Source: JAPPHA01 sp965242975 (GTDB lineage Bacteria > Pseudomonadota > Alphaproteobacteria > Rhodobacterales > Rhodobacteraceae). Taken from it: a stretch of DNA of 64,000 nucleotides. The notes beneath the pieces were generated by a model. It searched no databases, was not told the origin of the DNA, and worked only from the letters and a program-made list of their open reading frames with translations. Position 1 is the stretch's first letter, and each line of letters opens with the position of its first letter. The translations under genes and the position numbers were made by a program. The stretch covers positions 6,014,001-6,078,000 of the forward strand of contig CBDETS010000007.1 of assembly GCA_965242975.1 (NCBI GenBank), written 5' to 3'. Below, piece by piece: positions 1 through 8,400 of this stretch.

Positions 1-31
1 AACTTGACGGAGAAGGCATTGACGCATCCGG

Positions 32-571
32 GTGGGCCGCCGCTCTCAAGAATTGATGGCAGACCTCACCGACACGCTTAAGGGTGCCCGGGAACTTCCC
101 GGGTACCTTTTGCAAGGGGTCGCCCTTCTGGGCGGTCTCGTGCTTTTCGTCATCACGCTGCTTGTCAGCACCTCGGTCTTTTACCGCTATGTGTTGAATG
201 AACCGATTCTTGGCGACCAGGAAATGGTCGAAATCGGGATGTCACTGGTCGTGATGACGGCAATGCCCTATGCCGCTCTGAAAGGCGCGCACATTCGGGT
301 GGACATTCTGGATGAGGCAATCGGAAAGGCGGGTTGTTTCTGGGGGGATGTGTTTACCAGGGTCGTTTCATGTTTCGTTCTGTTCCTGTTGATTCGGAAA
401 ACCTGGGACAAGACCTGGGACGCCCACAAGTACGGCGATGTGACCAACATGATCGAAATCCCGGTCTGGATTGCATATGGGGCAATTACAATCGGCATGG
501 GACTGTTTGCCCTCGTCCTCGCCGTTCAACTCGTAGTGCAGCTTCGTGGTGGAATTTCGGGTCATGAGTGA
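32..571 (+). CDS. TRAP transporter small permease (DctQ family)
   Basis: Small membrane subunit of a tripartite ATP-independent periplasmic transporter, which with DctM and a periplasmic receptor imports organic anions using an ion gradient. The 179-residue product has four hydrophobic segments (about 25-47, 63-85, 105-125, 145-170) and the family pattern of a conserved first membrane helix followed by SVFYRYVLN, then EMVEIGMSL. It overlaps the large permease gene by 8 bp, the normal dctQ-dctM arrangement. The start is uncertain: GTG at 32 or ATG at 56; neither has a strong ribosome site. The receptor gene would be expected upstream, outside the window. The substrate cannot be read from the sequence; the nearby sarcosine-oxidase genes suggest a methylated amino acid or similar compound, which is inference. 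Confidence 0.9.
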   Translation: MGRRSQELMADLTDTLKGARELPGYLLQGVALLGGLVLFVITLLVSTSVFYRYVLNEPILGDQEMVEIGMSLVVMTAMPYAALKGAHIRVDILDEAIGKAGCFWGDVFTRVVSCFVLFLLIRKTWDKTWDAHKYGDVTNMIEIPVWIAYGAITIGMGLFALVLAVQLVVQLRGGISGHE

Positions 572-1865
572 AACGCTCATCGGTGTTGGCGGCATAATTG
601 CCCTCTTTTTCTGTCTCGTTGCCCGAATGCCGGTTGGAATGGCGCTGCTCCTGGTTGGATTCGGGGGCATCTGGGTCATAGATGGACAGAGGGCTGCCAT
701 TGCGACCATGTCGTCAGAGACGTATTCGTCGATTACCGCGTACAGTCTTTCCATCATTCCGCTGTTTGTGCTCATGGGCAATATGGCCGGGGCTGCGGCC
801 TATTCGCAGCGGCTCTATGAAGCTGCCTATGCATGGATCGGACGGCTGCGGGGCGGATTGGCGTCGGCCACGGTACTGGGCTGCGCGGCGTTTGCTGCCG
901 TGTCCGGATCCTCCGTGGCGACAGCCGTGACGATCGGCAAGGTCGCCCTGCCGCAAATGAAACGCTTCGGATATGCGGATGGACTTGCAACCGGGTCCGT
1001 TGCGGCCGGAGGCACCTTGGGCATCCTGATCCCGCCTTCGACCGGTTTCGTCCTTTACGCGATCCTTACCGAGCAAAGCATTGGCAAGCTCTTCATAGCC
1101 GGAATCCTGCCTGGCATCATCTTGTCCCTGTTCTTTGTCCTGGTGATCTTTGCCATCACGGTCATGAGGCCATCGGAGGGTCCGGCAGGCCCGGGCTCGA
1201 CCATCGGGCAGAAGCTCTGGTCGTCCGTGCATTCGCTCCCTCTCGTCGGAGTCATCCTGATTTCGATTGGCGGAATCTATCTCGGGGTTTTCACTCCGGT
1301 AGAGGCGGCTGGTATCGGTGCCACGCTCGTCAGTATCATGGCGCTCGGAACCGGGGCCGTAAGTTTTCGCAGGCTTCCCGGAATCCTGCTCGAAACGGTC
1401 ACCATGACCGCCATGCTGTACCTGATCATTATCGGAGCGCATGTGTTCGGACCGTTCCTTGCGTTGACGCACATACCCGAAACATTGACGCTGGAGCTGA
1501 AGGCACTCGGTCTCGGCCCCTATGCCACGCTGGTCATGATTCTGATCGGGTACATCATCCTTGGCATGTTCTTCGACGGGCTCGCGATGCTGGTCGTGAC
1601 GATGCCTGTCGTGTTCCCGATCATATCGAGTCTGGGATTCGATCCCATCTGGTTCGGCGTGATCTGCGTGATCGTTATCGAGATGGGTTTGATCACGCCG
1701 CCCGTGGGCATCAACGTGTACGTGGTCAAGGGAGTGGCAACCGGCGTGCCGATGGCCACGATCTTCCGCGGCGTCCTGCCATTCTGGTTCGCCATGGCCA
1801 TGTGCCTGGCGCTTCTTGTCCTCTTTCCGGAAATCGCTTTGTTTCTTCCGGAACGGATGCGATAG
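564..1865 (+). CDS. TRAP transporter large permease (DctM family)
   Basis: Large, transporting membrane subunit of the TRAP system, about 433 residues and almost entirely hydrophobic, with around a dozen membrane segments. Family signatures include a glycine-rich stretch with GTLGILIPPS near residue 150 and EMGLITPPVGINVYVVKG near the C-terminus. ATG at 564 is chosen because it overlaps the dctQ stop by 8 bp; an in-frame GTG at 546 would add six residues. It forms an operon with the preceding gene and would act in the inner membrane with DctQ and a periplasmic binding protein. Nothing looks damaged. Confidence 0.93.
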   Translation: MSETLIGVGGIIALFFCLVARMPVGMALLLVGFGGIWVIDGQRAAIATMSSETYSSITAYSLSIIPLFVLMGNMAGAAAYSQRLYEAAYAWIGRLRGGLASATVLGCAAFAAVSGSSVATAVTIGKVALPQMKRFGYADGLATGSVAAGGTLGILIPPSTGFVLYAILTEQSIGKLFIAGILPGIILSLFFVLVIFAITVMRPSEGPAGPGSTIGQKLWSSVHSLPLVGVILISIGGIYLGVFTPVEAAGIGATLVSIMALGTGAVSFRRLPGILLETVTMTAMLYLIIIGAHVFGPFLALTHIPETLTLELKALGLGPYATLVMILIGYIILGMFFDGLAMLVVTMPVVFPIISSLGFDPIWFGVICVIVIEMGLITPPVGINVYVVKGVATGVPMATIFRGVLPFWFAMAMCLALLVLFPEIALFLPERMR

Positions 1866-1964
1866 GTCGTTCGGCCGTGCAACGGATCTACGTACTGCGC
1901 GCCGAACCGGTGCCGGCAGCAGAGTCAGCGCCCGATTCCGGGCGCGAAACCTGGGGAGTGCGAT

Positions 1965-2849
1965 ATGGGTAAATTCATTATCGGCCCACACATGCGGCTT
2001 CACGAATGGGTGGCAATCGAAAAGGGTTACTTCGACGAGGTCGGGCTTGACTGTGTTCTGGAAGACCAGCTCGCCTCGGGGTCGAATGGACGGCACGACC
2101 TTGGCGACAGGGTCGGGGCATACCAGACGTTTGAAAAGGGCCGCAGTTGCGACGTGAGTTCGGCATGCCATTGGACCGTGAACGTCGCCGCCGCATCAGG
2201 TCACGGAAAACTGTACGCCAAGGCCTACTCCGTTTCTCCTTGCGGGGTTTTCGTTCCCGAGGACTCTGATGTCGGGCGCCCCGAAGACCTCGCGGGCGTT
2301 CCGATTTCCGTCGGATACCAGTCGGGCAGTCACTATTCGACGATCCAGGCGCTCGAACCGTTCCTCGATTCCGATGAGATCAGTTTGTCGTTTTCGGACG
2401 GTTTGCTCTTCAAACGGATGGAACACCTGATCGATGGCAACGTTCCCGCGGCAAGCCTATTCAGCGGCCCGTACTATTTCATGGAGCAGCTCGGATTTCG
2501 AAAGGTTCTGGATTCGTCCTTCATGATCGCGGCAATGGTTTCCGAAGATGCCGATCCGGTAGATGTCGAAAAATACTATTCGGCGCTGCGCATGGCGCAG
2601 ACTGACATTGATCTACGTCCGGAAAAATACACGCACTATTTCCGAAACGAATTCCCGGAACGGTTCCGCAGCCAAATGGACACAAGGTTGTTCGGTCCGG
2701 GGGAACGAATTGTTTTTGAGCCATATTCGCGCGCCATGTTTGAATCGTCCCGAAAGTGGATCGCAGAGCGAGAAATCTTCGAGGAAGGTATCGGGCGCCT
2801 GTCCTACGACGAGGCTGTCGTCAGGCCAGGTGTCCCCGCACCTCGCTGA
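1965..2849 (+). CDS. NMT1/THI5-like substrate-binding-fold protein without signal peptide
   Basis: A 294-residue protein with the layout of ABC-type nitrate/sulfonate/thiamine-precursor binding proteins: an N-terminal HEWVAIEKGYFDEVGLDCV segment (the usual receptor opening just after the signal peptide), then RPEDLAGVPISVGYQSGSHY in the middle. ATG 1965 is preceded by GGGGAG. No hydrophobic leader is present, so as written it would stay in the cytoplasm, unlike classical receptors. It lies 99 bp after dctM and may be co-transcribed. It could be a cytosolic binding or enzyme-like member, or a misplaced receptor for another importer. No ABC permease or ATPase is adjacent. Function beyond the fold is not known. 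Confidence 0.7.
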   Translation: MGKFIIGPHMRLHEWVAIEKGYFDEVGLDCVLEDQLASGSNGRHDLGDRVGAYQTFEKGRSCDVSSACHWTVNVAAASGHGKLYAKAYSVSPCGVFVPEDSDVGRPEDLAGVPISVGYQSGSHYSTIQALEPFLDSDEISLSFSDGLLFKRMEHLIDGNVPAASLFSGPYYFMEQLGFRKVLDSSFMIAAMVSEDADPVDVEKYYSALRMAQTDIDLRPEKYTHYFRNEFPERFRSQMDTRLFGPGERIVFEPYSRAMFESSRKWIAEREIFEEGIGRLSYDEAVVRPGVPAPR

Positions 2850-3112
2850 TGGCCGCGGAGCGTGCGCGTGCATCGGCCCCGGAGGCCTCCTTCCGAGCAC
2901 ACATCGTGACGCTGCCCGTGGTGGTTTGACCCGATCCTGAGACGGAAGCGCTGCTATTGGGGCCGGTTATTCTGCCGTCTCCGCCTGGGCGGGATCTATT
3001 CCGGCTTATTCCGTCTCCTGTCACACATCTGTCATGATCGTGCCTTTTTCCAGTGCTGTCCGGCACTGGTTTGCACCGTGTCGGAGGCGGGCCGTCGACG
3101 TGACCGGAGTGC

Positions 3113-3670
3113 TGTTGGCGGCTTGCAAAAGGCGCGGGATTCCGGGTGGTTTGCCGCGTTTTTCCCCATTGCTGCAATCCTGTCGTGTCGACCCTTTCGT
3201 CGCGATTCCATTGTTTCAGGGTCCTGTTGTTGCTGGTTTGCAATGGCGGTTCGGCCTTCTGCGGGATAGCAATGACGCCGGCCCTGACGCCGGGTGCCGG
3301 GAACGGGTGATGCCGCCGCCGCCCGGTCTGCGCGGTTCTGTTGTCAGTCCTGTTGTGTAGCGGGTCCTGATCCGGGGGCGCGGTTTCCGGCCAGAGGGTG
3401 CAGAAGCGGCGTCGGAGAGAGCGATGCGGCACCGGCCCAGTTCTCGGCCAGAACACCGGCGCCGCACCCGGAAAACCGGTCATGGTGACCGGGTTCCTGC
3501 CTATTATCAGGCAGTTCGGTGCCCGGGTCCACCCGCTCTTGAGAGAGGCGGGTGCGTGAGACGGGACGCTTGTTCACCTGCGGCCGGTGCCATCGAAAGG
3601 TCGTGATCTGCGCGTCGTGTGAACGCGGACACCAGTACTGTTCGCGGGCCTGCGGCGCACAGTCCCGCAG
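3113..3670 (+). mobile_element. Decayed end of an IS21-like element
   Basis: This stretch resembles, in the same order, the zinc-ribbon end of the intact IS21-like element at 42943-47386 (which is on the other strand). It begins TGTTGGCGGCTTGCAAAAGG, matching that element's terminal TGTCGGTGGCTACGGAAAAG, and continues through the same GCGCGG...TTC...GCCGCG pattern, the non-coding leader, a shared CTATCAGGCA block and the start of the zinc-ribbon gene. Similarity stops near 3670, where a phoB-like 3' end takes over. The istA, istB and Toprim genes are absent. The 263 bp between the preceding gene and this remnant shows nothing recognisable. Confidence 0.7.
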
Positions 3671-3722
3671 TCAAATCCTGCGCCCAGGACGGGTATATTC
3701 CCGGGAAGAATTCCCGGAATGA
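3552..3722 (+). pseudogene. Truncated zinc-ribbon passenger gene of IS21-like element
   Basis: The GTG-initiated frame RETGRLFTC..CHRKVVICASC followed by GHQYCSRAC matches the first 37 or so residues of the intact gene at 46474-46926, with identically spaced cysteines. After AQSR the frame runs into sequence from a phoB-like gene and stops at 3720-3722. It is therefore a chimeric fragment of about 56 codons, not a functional gene. It lacks the arginine-rich middle and the C-terminal CxxC cluster of the full-length version. Confidence 0.7.
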
Positions 3723-3894
3723 ACTGTTTGACCGGGTCTGAGACCGTGATACCGATGTTGAAATCAGGACCGTGGACGTCGGCATCGGACGATTGCGCAA
3801 GGCGCTCAATGCCGGTTCCAGGCCGGACCTGATCCGGACAGTACTTTTGTCCGGATATGCGTTCGACGAAAACTATGTTTCCCGGAGTGGCTGA
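3670..3894 (+). pseudogene. 3' fragment of a PhoB/OmpR-type response regulator gene
   Basis: The text encodes the C-terminal winged helix of an OmpR-family regulator: RPGRVYSRE, then after a frameshift ELFDRV, a stop codon, and then RTVDVGIGRLRKALNAGS and PDLIRTVLLSGYAFDENY. These match the DNA-recognition helix and wing region of PhoB proteins (RTVDVHIGRLRKAL...IRTVRGAGY). A near-duplicate of about 13 bp (TTCCCGG-AA around 3700-3720) explains the frameshift, and a TGA interrupts the frame just after it. The receiver domain and the start of the effector domain are missing, replaced by the IS21-like remnant upstream. Clearly non-functional. Confidence 0.72.
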
Positions 3895-3953
3895 ATTCAA
3901 CGGAACGTCTGGATGATGGGACGTGTTCCGAGGTCCAAATCTTTAAGGAGCCT

Positions 3954-4604
3954 CTAGAGTTTGCCAAACTTTCTGTCGCTCGTATCGTACGCCCATAACG
4001 AACCGGTGCCGATGTCATGCCACATTCCGTGCACGGCCAAGTCACCCGCCTCGACCGCATCACGTACGAACGGAAACGTCATCAGGTTTCGTGTCGACTG
4101 GACCACGGCTTCCCGTTCCAGCAGGATCTGGCGGTTTTCGGCATCAGGATTCTTTGCGACCCGGTTGTAGGCCGGGCGCAGGAGTTCCAGCCACTTGCCG
4201 ACGAACCTGAAGTCCCGCCGCACCGAACTGTCCGGTTCTGAAAACAGGTCGATGCATCCCCGCACGCCGCCACAGTCCGAATGGCCCAAGACAAGGATGT
4301 GCGCCACTCCGAGCGCCTGCACGGCATATTCCACGGCCGCCGGGGTGCCAAGCCGACCGCCGTGTGGATCGTAGGGCGGAACAAGGGCCGCGATATTCCG
4401 GTGTACGAAGAACTCACCGGGTCCGGTGCCAAACAGGGTCGTTGCGTGGACGCGGCTGTCGCAGCAGGAAATCACCATCGCACAAGGATTCTGGCCGTGT
4501 TCCGCAAGCGTCTCGTACCTCGCCTTGTTCTTCGTGAATCCCGTTGCTTTCCATTCCCTGTGGCGATTCAACAGGAACTTGGGAAATGGCATGATGGCGT
4601 TCAA
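3954..4604 (-). CDS. Beta-class carbonic anhydrase
   Basis: Interconverts CO2 and bicarbonate in the cytoplasm. The 216-residue protein shows the beta-class zinc site: Cys48, Asp49 and Arg51 within SCCDSR, and His108/Cys111 in LGHSDCGG. The Asp-Arg dyad of the active site is intact. The length is normal for the family. The start ATG at 4604 is preceded by a GGAGG-like site (AAAAGGAGGAGGCTAC). It lies 95 bp downstream of the AlbA_2 gene on the same strand and could be read through from it. Its stop lies just beyond the phoB-like remnant. Function is secure from the motifs; its physiological partner is not evident. Confidence 0.95.
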   Translation of the reverse strand: MNAIMPFPKFLLNRHREWKATGFTKNKARYETLAEHGQNPCAMVISCCDSRVHATTLFGTGPGEFFVHRNIAALVPPYDPHGGRLGTPAAVEYAVQALGVAHILVLGHSDCGGVRGCIDLFSEPDSSVRRDFRFVGKWLELLRPAYNRVAKNPDAENRQILLEREAVVQSTRNLMTFPFVRDAVEAGDLAVHGMWHDIGTGSLWAYDTSDRKFGKL

Positions 4605-4699
4605 TGTAGCCTCCTCCTTTTGCCGACCAGTGTCTACTCCCGCCGTTCGCCGGTCTCAAGCCCCGGAGTCGCCGACCCTCAATGGCAAGGTTGAACCGA

Positions 4700-6439
4700 T
4701 CAAGGTTCGAACGAACGATACTCGATCAGCGCAGAACGCCCCAGGATATCGACAATAGAAACAGAAAGTTCCGCTCCATGTGCATCCGTCAACTTCATCG
4801 GTTTTCCGGGTCGAAAGGGTACCGGCTGCGGCCTTCCTTCTTCGATGGCGATGTTGTCAGCGTAGAGGTAGGTTCTGTCGTGTGCGTCGCGGATGGGGTT
4901 TAACCGTCCGCGGAGGCCGGGAAGATGCCCGGTGCCACGGGCAAATATTGCCGCACCCCCGGAATCAAGCGGCTCGAGTTCGAGAAGCAGACCGTCCTTG
5001 CCCGGATTCCACTCTTGGGCGATCCCGGCAGAGTATCCTGGACCGGCGGCATAAATCATCATGGGTAGAGTCGTCGTGAATAGATCCAATGCTGCCTCAC
5101 CAGCCTCATCAGTGGTTGCTTGCACCCACGTCTTGTTCGGAAAAAGGGCAAGAACTTCGATTCCGGCCAGAGGTTCATCCCCGCAATGCACGGTAACCGT
5201 CGCGTCGGCTGGCGCGAGATTCAACTTGGCGGCGGGGATGCGGAGCAACAGGCTTGAATCGTCGACCACGTGATATTCGGGCAAAACACCAGTCGCATTC
5301 AACGTTTCCGTGCGGATGATTGATACGCCATCCCCCCGGCGCTCCATCATGTATCCACGATGACCCGACCCCGCCATCTTGCCTGCGGGAATGCGGCTGA
5401 ACACTGATGCAATCACCTCGTTGCGGGTTGCCTGACTGTCCGCCATTCCTTCGATGGTCATGCCGTTCGGAAGTCGTCCGGGCGAATCGATCTCGAGACG
5501 GTCTTTGAACATCGACAGTCTGATTCTGCGAGACGCAATACTGTAATCGCGGTGCGCGACCGCGTTGACCACCGCTTCGAACACGGCGGAACTACTGTAC
5601 TGAGGGACATCTTCCCGCTCCGGCGACTTGCGTGCTGCGACGCGCATGTTGCGTGCAACGAACTGCACGGCGTCCATGATCTGGACATGTAACGGACCGA
5701 CAATTTCCCTGGCATCCAATTGGGGCGAAGCGCGGTCCGGCCCACGATAGCAGGTTGAAACGATGGTTGCCTGCGGCAACCAGTCGTGTGGCAACCGGGT
5801 ACAAAGCAATATCCCAGCCACCGTTGCCCGTTCGATCCCGACATCATCTTGGGCCAGGAGGCGAAGGTTGATCAATCCGCGTCGCGGGTCCGACGCTCCG
5901 GCCTCGCTTAGAAGCGGTTCCCACAGGCTCTCGCTTAACGTCTTGAAGCCGGTTCCCGGCACAACCTGCCTGTCAAACCAAAGGTAGCGATTCTGGGTTC
6001 GATTTTGCGCTAGTCTCAGGCGTTCGTCCCCCTCCAATCGACGTTTCGTCGCGCCGACCCGGACATATGCCCTCCCGTTCCGTTTGTGCACCGCAATGCC
6101 ATGCGGGATTTCCACGAGAAGGAATGCCCCACCGTCCAGTTCCCGATGATGAACATGGATGCGCAACGGCGGCTCAATAGTGTCTGTACACATTTCCACC
6201 AGCAGATGATTCAGGGCCGCCATCTGTTCCCGCGACATGCCCGGAATCTCTCCGTCATCGGTTATTCCACACAACATGACACCACCGCGCGCATTGGCGA
6301 ATGCGCCAAATTCGTCGGCCAGGTCATTCCTTCGCGGGGAGACAGGGGTGTTGCCGCTGAACTCGACCTGCTTGAATTCCCAGAGGCTGTCCTCGCCCAA
6401 CCTGAGTTGGCGGCGTATATCTTCATCGCGAATTGTCAC
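4700..6439 (-). CDS. AlbA_2 (Schlafen-type) DNA/RNA-binding protein with GHKL-like domain
   Basis: About 579 residues. The N-terminal 130 residues form an AlbA_2 domain (SLWEFKQVEF near 17-27, then FGAFANARGGVMLCGI), found in putative nucleic-acid-binding proteins and often associated with stress or defence. A middle segment with FEAVVNAVAHRDYS (about residue 300) is the usual conserved C-terminal part of these proteins. After about residue 410 there is an unusual beta-rich extension with the look of a carboxypeptidase-regulatory-like repeat (LAGIEVLALFP...TTDEAGEA). GTG 6439 is chosen because GGAGG lies seven bases upstream and because it overlaps the preceding small ORF as GTGA. A longer reading would start at 6562. 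The target is unknown. Confidence 0.8.
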   Translation of the reverse strand: MTIRDEDIRRQLRLGEDSLWEFKQVEFSGNTPVSPRRNDLADEFGAFANARGGVMLCGITDDGEIPGMSREQMAALNHLLVEMCTDTIEPPLRIHVHHRELDGGAFLLVEIPHGIAVHKRNGRAYVRVGATKRRLEGDERLRLAQNRTQNRYLWFDRQVVPGTGFKTLSESLWEPLLSEAGASDPRRGLINLRLLAQDDVGIERATVAGILLCTRLPHDWLPQATIVSTCYRGPDRASPQLDAREIVGPLHVQIMDAVQFVARNMRVAARKSPEREDVPQYSSSAVFEAVVNAVAHRDYSIASRRIRLSMFKDRLEIDSPGRLPNGMTIEGMADSQATRNEVIASVFSRIPAGKMAGSGHRGYMMERRGDGVSIIRTETLNATGVLPEYHVVDDSSLLLRIPAAKLNLAPADATVTVHCGDEPLAGIEVLALFPNKTWVQATTDEAGEAALDLFTTTLPMMIYAAGPGYSAGIAQEWNPGKDGLLLELEPLDSGGAAIFARGTGHLPGLRGRLNPIRDAHDRTYLYADNIAIEEGRPQPVPFRPGKPMKLTDAHGAELSVSIVDILGRSALIEYRSFEP

Positions 6440-6663
6440 GTGACTGCCTCCACGTTGCGTTCTGTTTCGGGCATGCAGAACCCGCTTGACGCGTTTTCCG
6501 CAATGAGCCGGTCCTGGGTTCGAGCGATGCTTTGCCTTTGGGTGGAGTTGACTTTGTTGCATTCATCGCGGGTTTCAACATGGTCTTCAGGAATGGGGAC
6601 AAACATTGCCGTCGTTTCCACGACTGCGACGGACAGGATACGGTGATTTGAAGATTGTGCCAT
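6436..6663 (-). CDS. Small hypothetical protein coupled to the AlbA_2 gene
   Basis: A 75-codon frame starting MAQSSNHRILSVAVVE. Its TGA stop overlaps the GTG start of the AlbA_2 gene as GTGA, the typical sign of translational coupling, and a GGGGA sits about seven bases before its ATG. No domain is recognised; the product is polar, with no membrane segment. It may be a partner or inhibitor of the AlbA_2 protein, or only a leader that couples translation. A second overlapping frame (6423-6719) is judged a shadow. Support is positional rather than by homology. Confidence 0.45.
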   Translation of the reverse strand: MAQSSNHRILSVAVVETTAMFVPIPEDHVETRDECNKVNSTQRQSIARTQDRLIAENASSGFCMPETERNVEAVT

Positions 6664-6988
6664 CGACTGTCCCCGTTTTCCCGTAGTATTTCAATGGAAA
6701 ATGACACCGAATGGAACAACCGATCTCTCTACAGTTTGATTGGTCCTGGTATCCCCTGGATGTTGTCCGCAGAGCCGTCCTTTGGCCGCGTGAACAGACG
6801 TTTGCGTATTTCGGAACATTTCCCGAAACCATGGGCCCCGCGACTGCAGATAGGCTCACGGGCGTTTGCCCACCGCGCCGTTTGCCAGGACCTCCCGGTA
6901 CCTGCCGAAGCATGACGGGTTGCTGGTGTCCAGGACACATGAGTTGTACAGGGAAAATGCGATCTTGATATCACGACAGGACATCGAA
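6664..6988. promoter_or_regulatory. Divergent intergenic region between AlbA_2 operon and aminotransferase
   Basis: A 325-bp stretch between two divergently read units, so it should hold promoters for both. I see no convincing -35/-10 pair, riboswitch or terminator. A short + strand frame from 6711 (MEQPISLQFDWSWYPLDVV) is open but has no ribosome site and no clear homologue. Confidence 0.3.
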
Positions 6989-8380
6989 ATGGATTCCGCA
7001 TCAGATTTCTTGCCTACCGAAACACTCCAGGACCTGGATGCCGCGCATCACATGCATCCGTTTACGGATGGTGGCGCGCTCAATGCGGAACGGGCCCGCG
7101 TGGTTGCCGGAGCAGAAGGCGTGACGATTACCGACACCGAAGGAAAGACATATCTCGATGGCATGGCCGGGCTCTGGTGCGTCAATATCGGATACGGGCG
7201 TCACGAACTGGCGGAAGTTGCCGCACGGCAGATGCGTCAACTGCCCTACTACAACACGTTCTTCCACACGACCCACCCGCCGGCCGTTTCCCTGTCACGG
7301 AAATTGGCGGAACTGGCCCCGGGAGACCTGTCGCATTCGTTCTTTGCAGGATCGGGTTCGGAGGCCAATGACTCCAACTTGCGGATTGTCCGTCGATATT
7401 GGGAGGTTCTGGGAAAACCGGGCAAGACAATCGTGATCTCGCGAAAGAACGCCTATCACGGGTCGACGATGGGAAGCGCCAGCATGGGCGGGATGGCCTA
7501 CATGCACAACCAGGGCGGTCTGCCGATTCCCGACATTACCCATATCGGACAACCATATTGGTACGGTGAAGGCCGGGAAACGGATCCGTCGGAATTCGGC
7601 CTGATCCGGGCACGTGAGCTTGAGGATGAAATCAGGCGTCTGGGTGAAGACAGGGTCGCGGCGTTCATCGCGGAACCGGTGCTCGGGGCAGGCGGGGTGG
7701 TCATTCCACCGGACACGTACTGGCCGGAGATCCAGAGAATTTGCGACGCCCACGAAATTCTCCTGATCGCAGATGAAGTGATCTGCGGTTTCGGGCGCAC
7801 CGGAAACTGGTTCGGATCAGACACGTTCGGAATCCGGCCCGATATCATGACCATCGCGAAGGGGCTGAGTTCGGGATACATTCCGATTGGGGCATCCGTA
7901 GTGTCCGGCGGGATCGCGGATGCGCTGAATGACTCCGGCGAGTTCAATCACGGATACACCTATTCCGGACATCCGGTTGCCTGCGCAGTCGCCCTCGAGA
8001 ACATCCGGATCATGCAGGAAGAGAACATCATCACGTATTGCGGGGAGGTGGCGGCGCCGTACCTGGCGGAGCGCTGGGCCACCCTCGGAGACCATCCGCT
8101 TGTCGGCGAAGCGCGGTCATGCGGGCTCATGGCGGCGATCGAACTGACTCCCGACAAGGCAACAGGTTCGGCGTTCAATGGAGAGGTGGGGCGCGCCGGC
8201 CGAATTTGCCGTGAAAACTGCTTTCGAAACGGCCTGATCATGCGCAGCGTTCAGGACACCATGGTGATTTCGCCGCCGTTGATCATCACGAAAGATGAAA
8301 TCGACCTCCTGGTTGAAAGGGCAGTGCGTGCGCTTGATGAAACCCTCGACGAATCCAGGAAATTCGGGATCATGTCATGA
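6989..8380 (+). CDS. Class III PLP-dependent omega-aminotransferase
   Basis: Transfers an omega or beta amino group to a keto acid such as pyruvate, using pyridoxal phosphate. ATG 6989 gives a 463-residue protein of normal length, with AGGAC upstream; an open frame continues 41 codons further but looks non-coding. Key features: GSGSEANDSNLRIVRRY (cofactor phosphate region, about 121-137), AYHGST, FIAEPVLGAGG, Asp262 in ADEVICGFGRTG (pyridine nitrogen), and Lys291 in TIAKGLSSGYIPIG (Schiff base). It resembles the taurine/putrescine/beta-alanine:pyruvate group; the exact donor cannot be fixed from sequence. It is convergent with the sox operon, only 20 bp from soxG, in a neighbourhood of amine catabolism. 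Confidence 0.93.
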   Translation: MDSASDFLPTETLQDLDAAHHMHPFTDGGALNAERARVVAGAEGVTITDTEGKTYLDGMAGLWCVNIGYGRHELAEVAARQMRQLPYYNTFFHTTHPPAVSLSRKLAELAPGDLSHSFFAGSGSEANDSNLRIVRRYWEVLGKPGKTIVISRKNAYHGSTMGSASMGGMAYMHNQGGLPIPDITHIGQPYWYGEGRETDPSEFGLIRARELEDEIRRLGEDRVAAFIAEPVLGAGGVVIPPDTYWPEIQRICDAHEILLIADEVICGFGRTGNWFGSDTFGIRPDIMTIAKGLSSGYIPIGASVVSGGIADALNDSGEFNHGYTYSGHPVACAVALENIRIMQEENIITYCGEVAAPYLAERWATLGDHPLVGEARSCGLMAAIELTPDKATGSAFNGEVGRAGRICRENCFRNGLIMRSVQDTMVISPPLIITKDEIDLLVERAVRALDETLDESRKFGIMS

Positions 8381-8400
8381 CGTGGTCCCGGGCACTTCCA

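Noticed and set aside
2821..3483. 220-codon minus-strand ORF
   Set aside because: Low-complexity, Arg/Pro/Thr-rich translation; most of it lies antisense to the IS21-like relic.
6711..6968. Short + strand ORF starting MEQPISLQFDWSWYPLDVV, faintly like an HxsD-type N-terminus
   Set aside because: Only about 30 residues look protein-like, no ribosome site, no partner genes of a His-Xaa-Ser system nearby, and it runs out into arginine/proline-rich noise.
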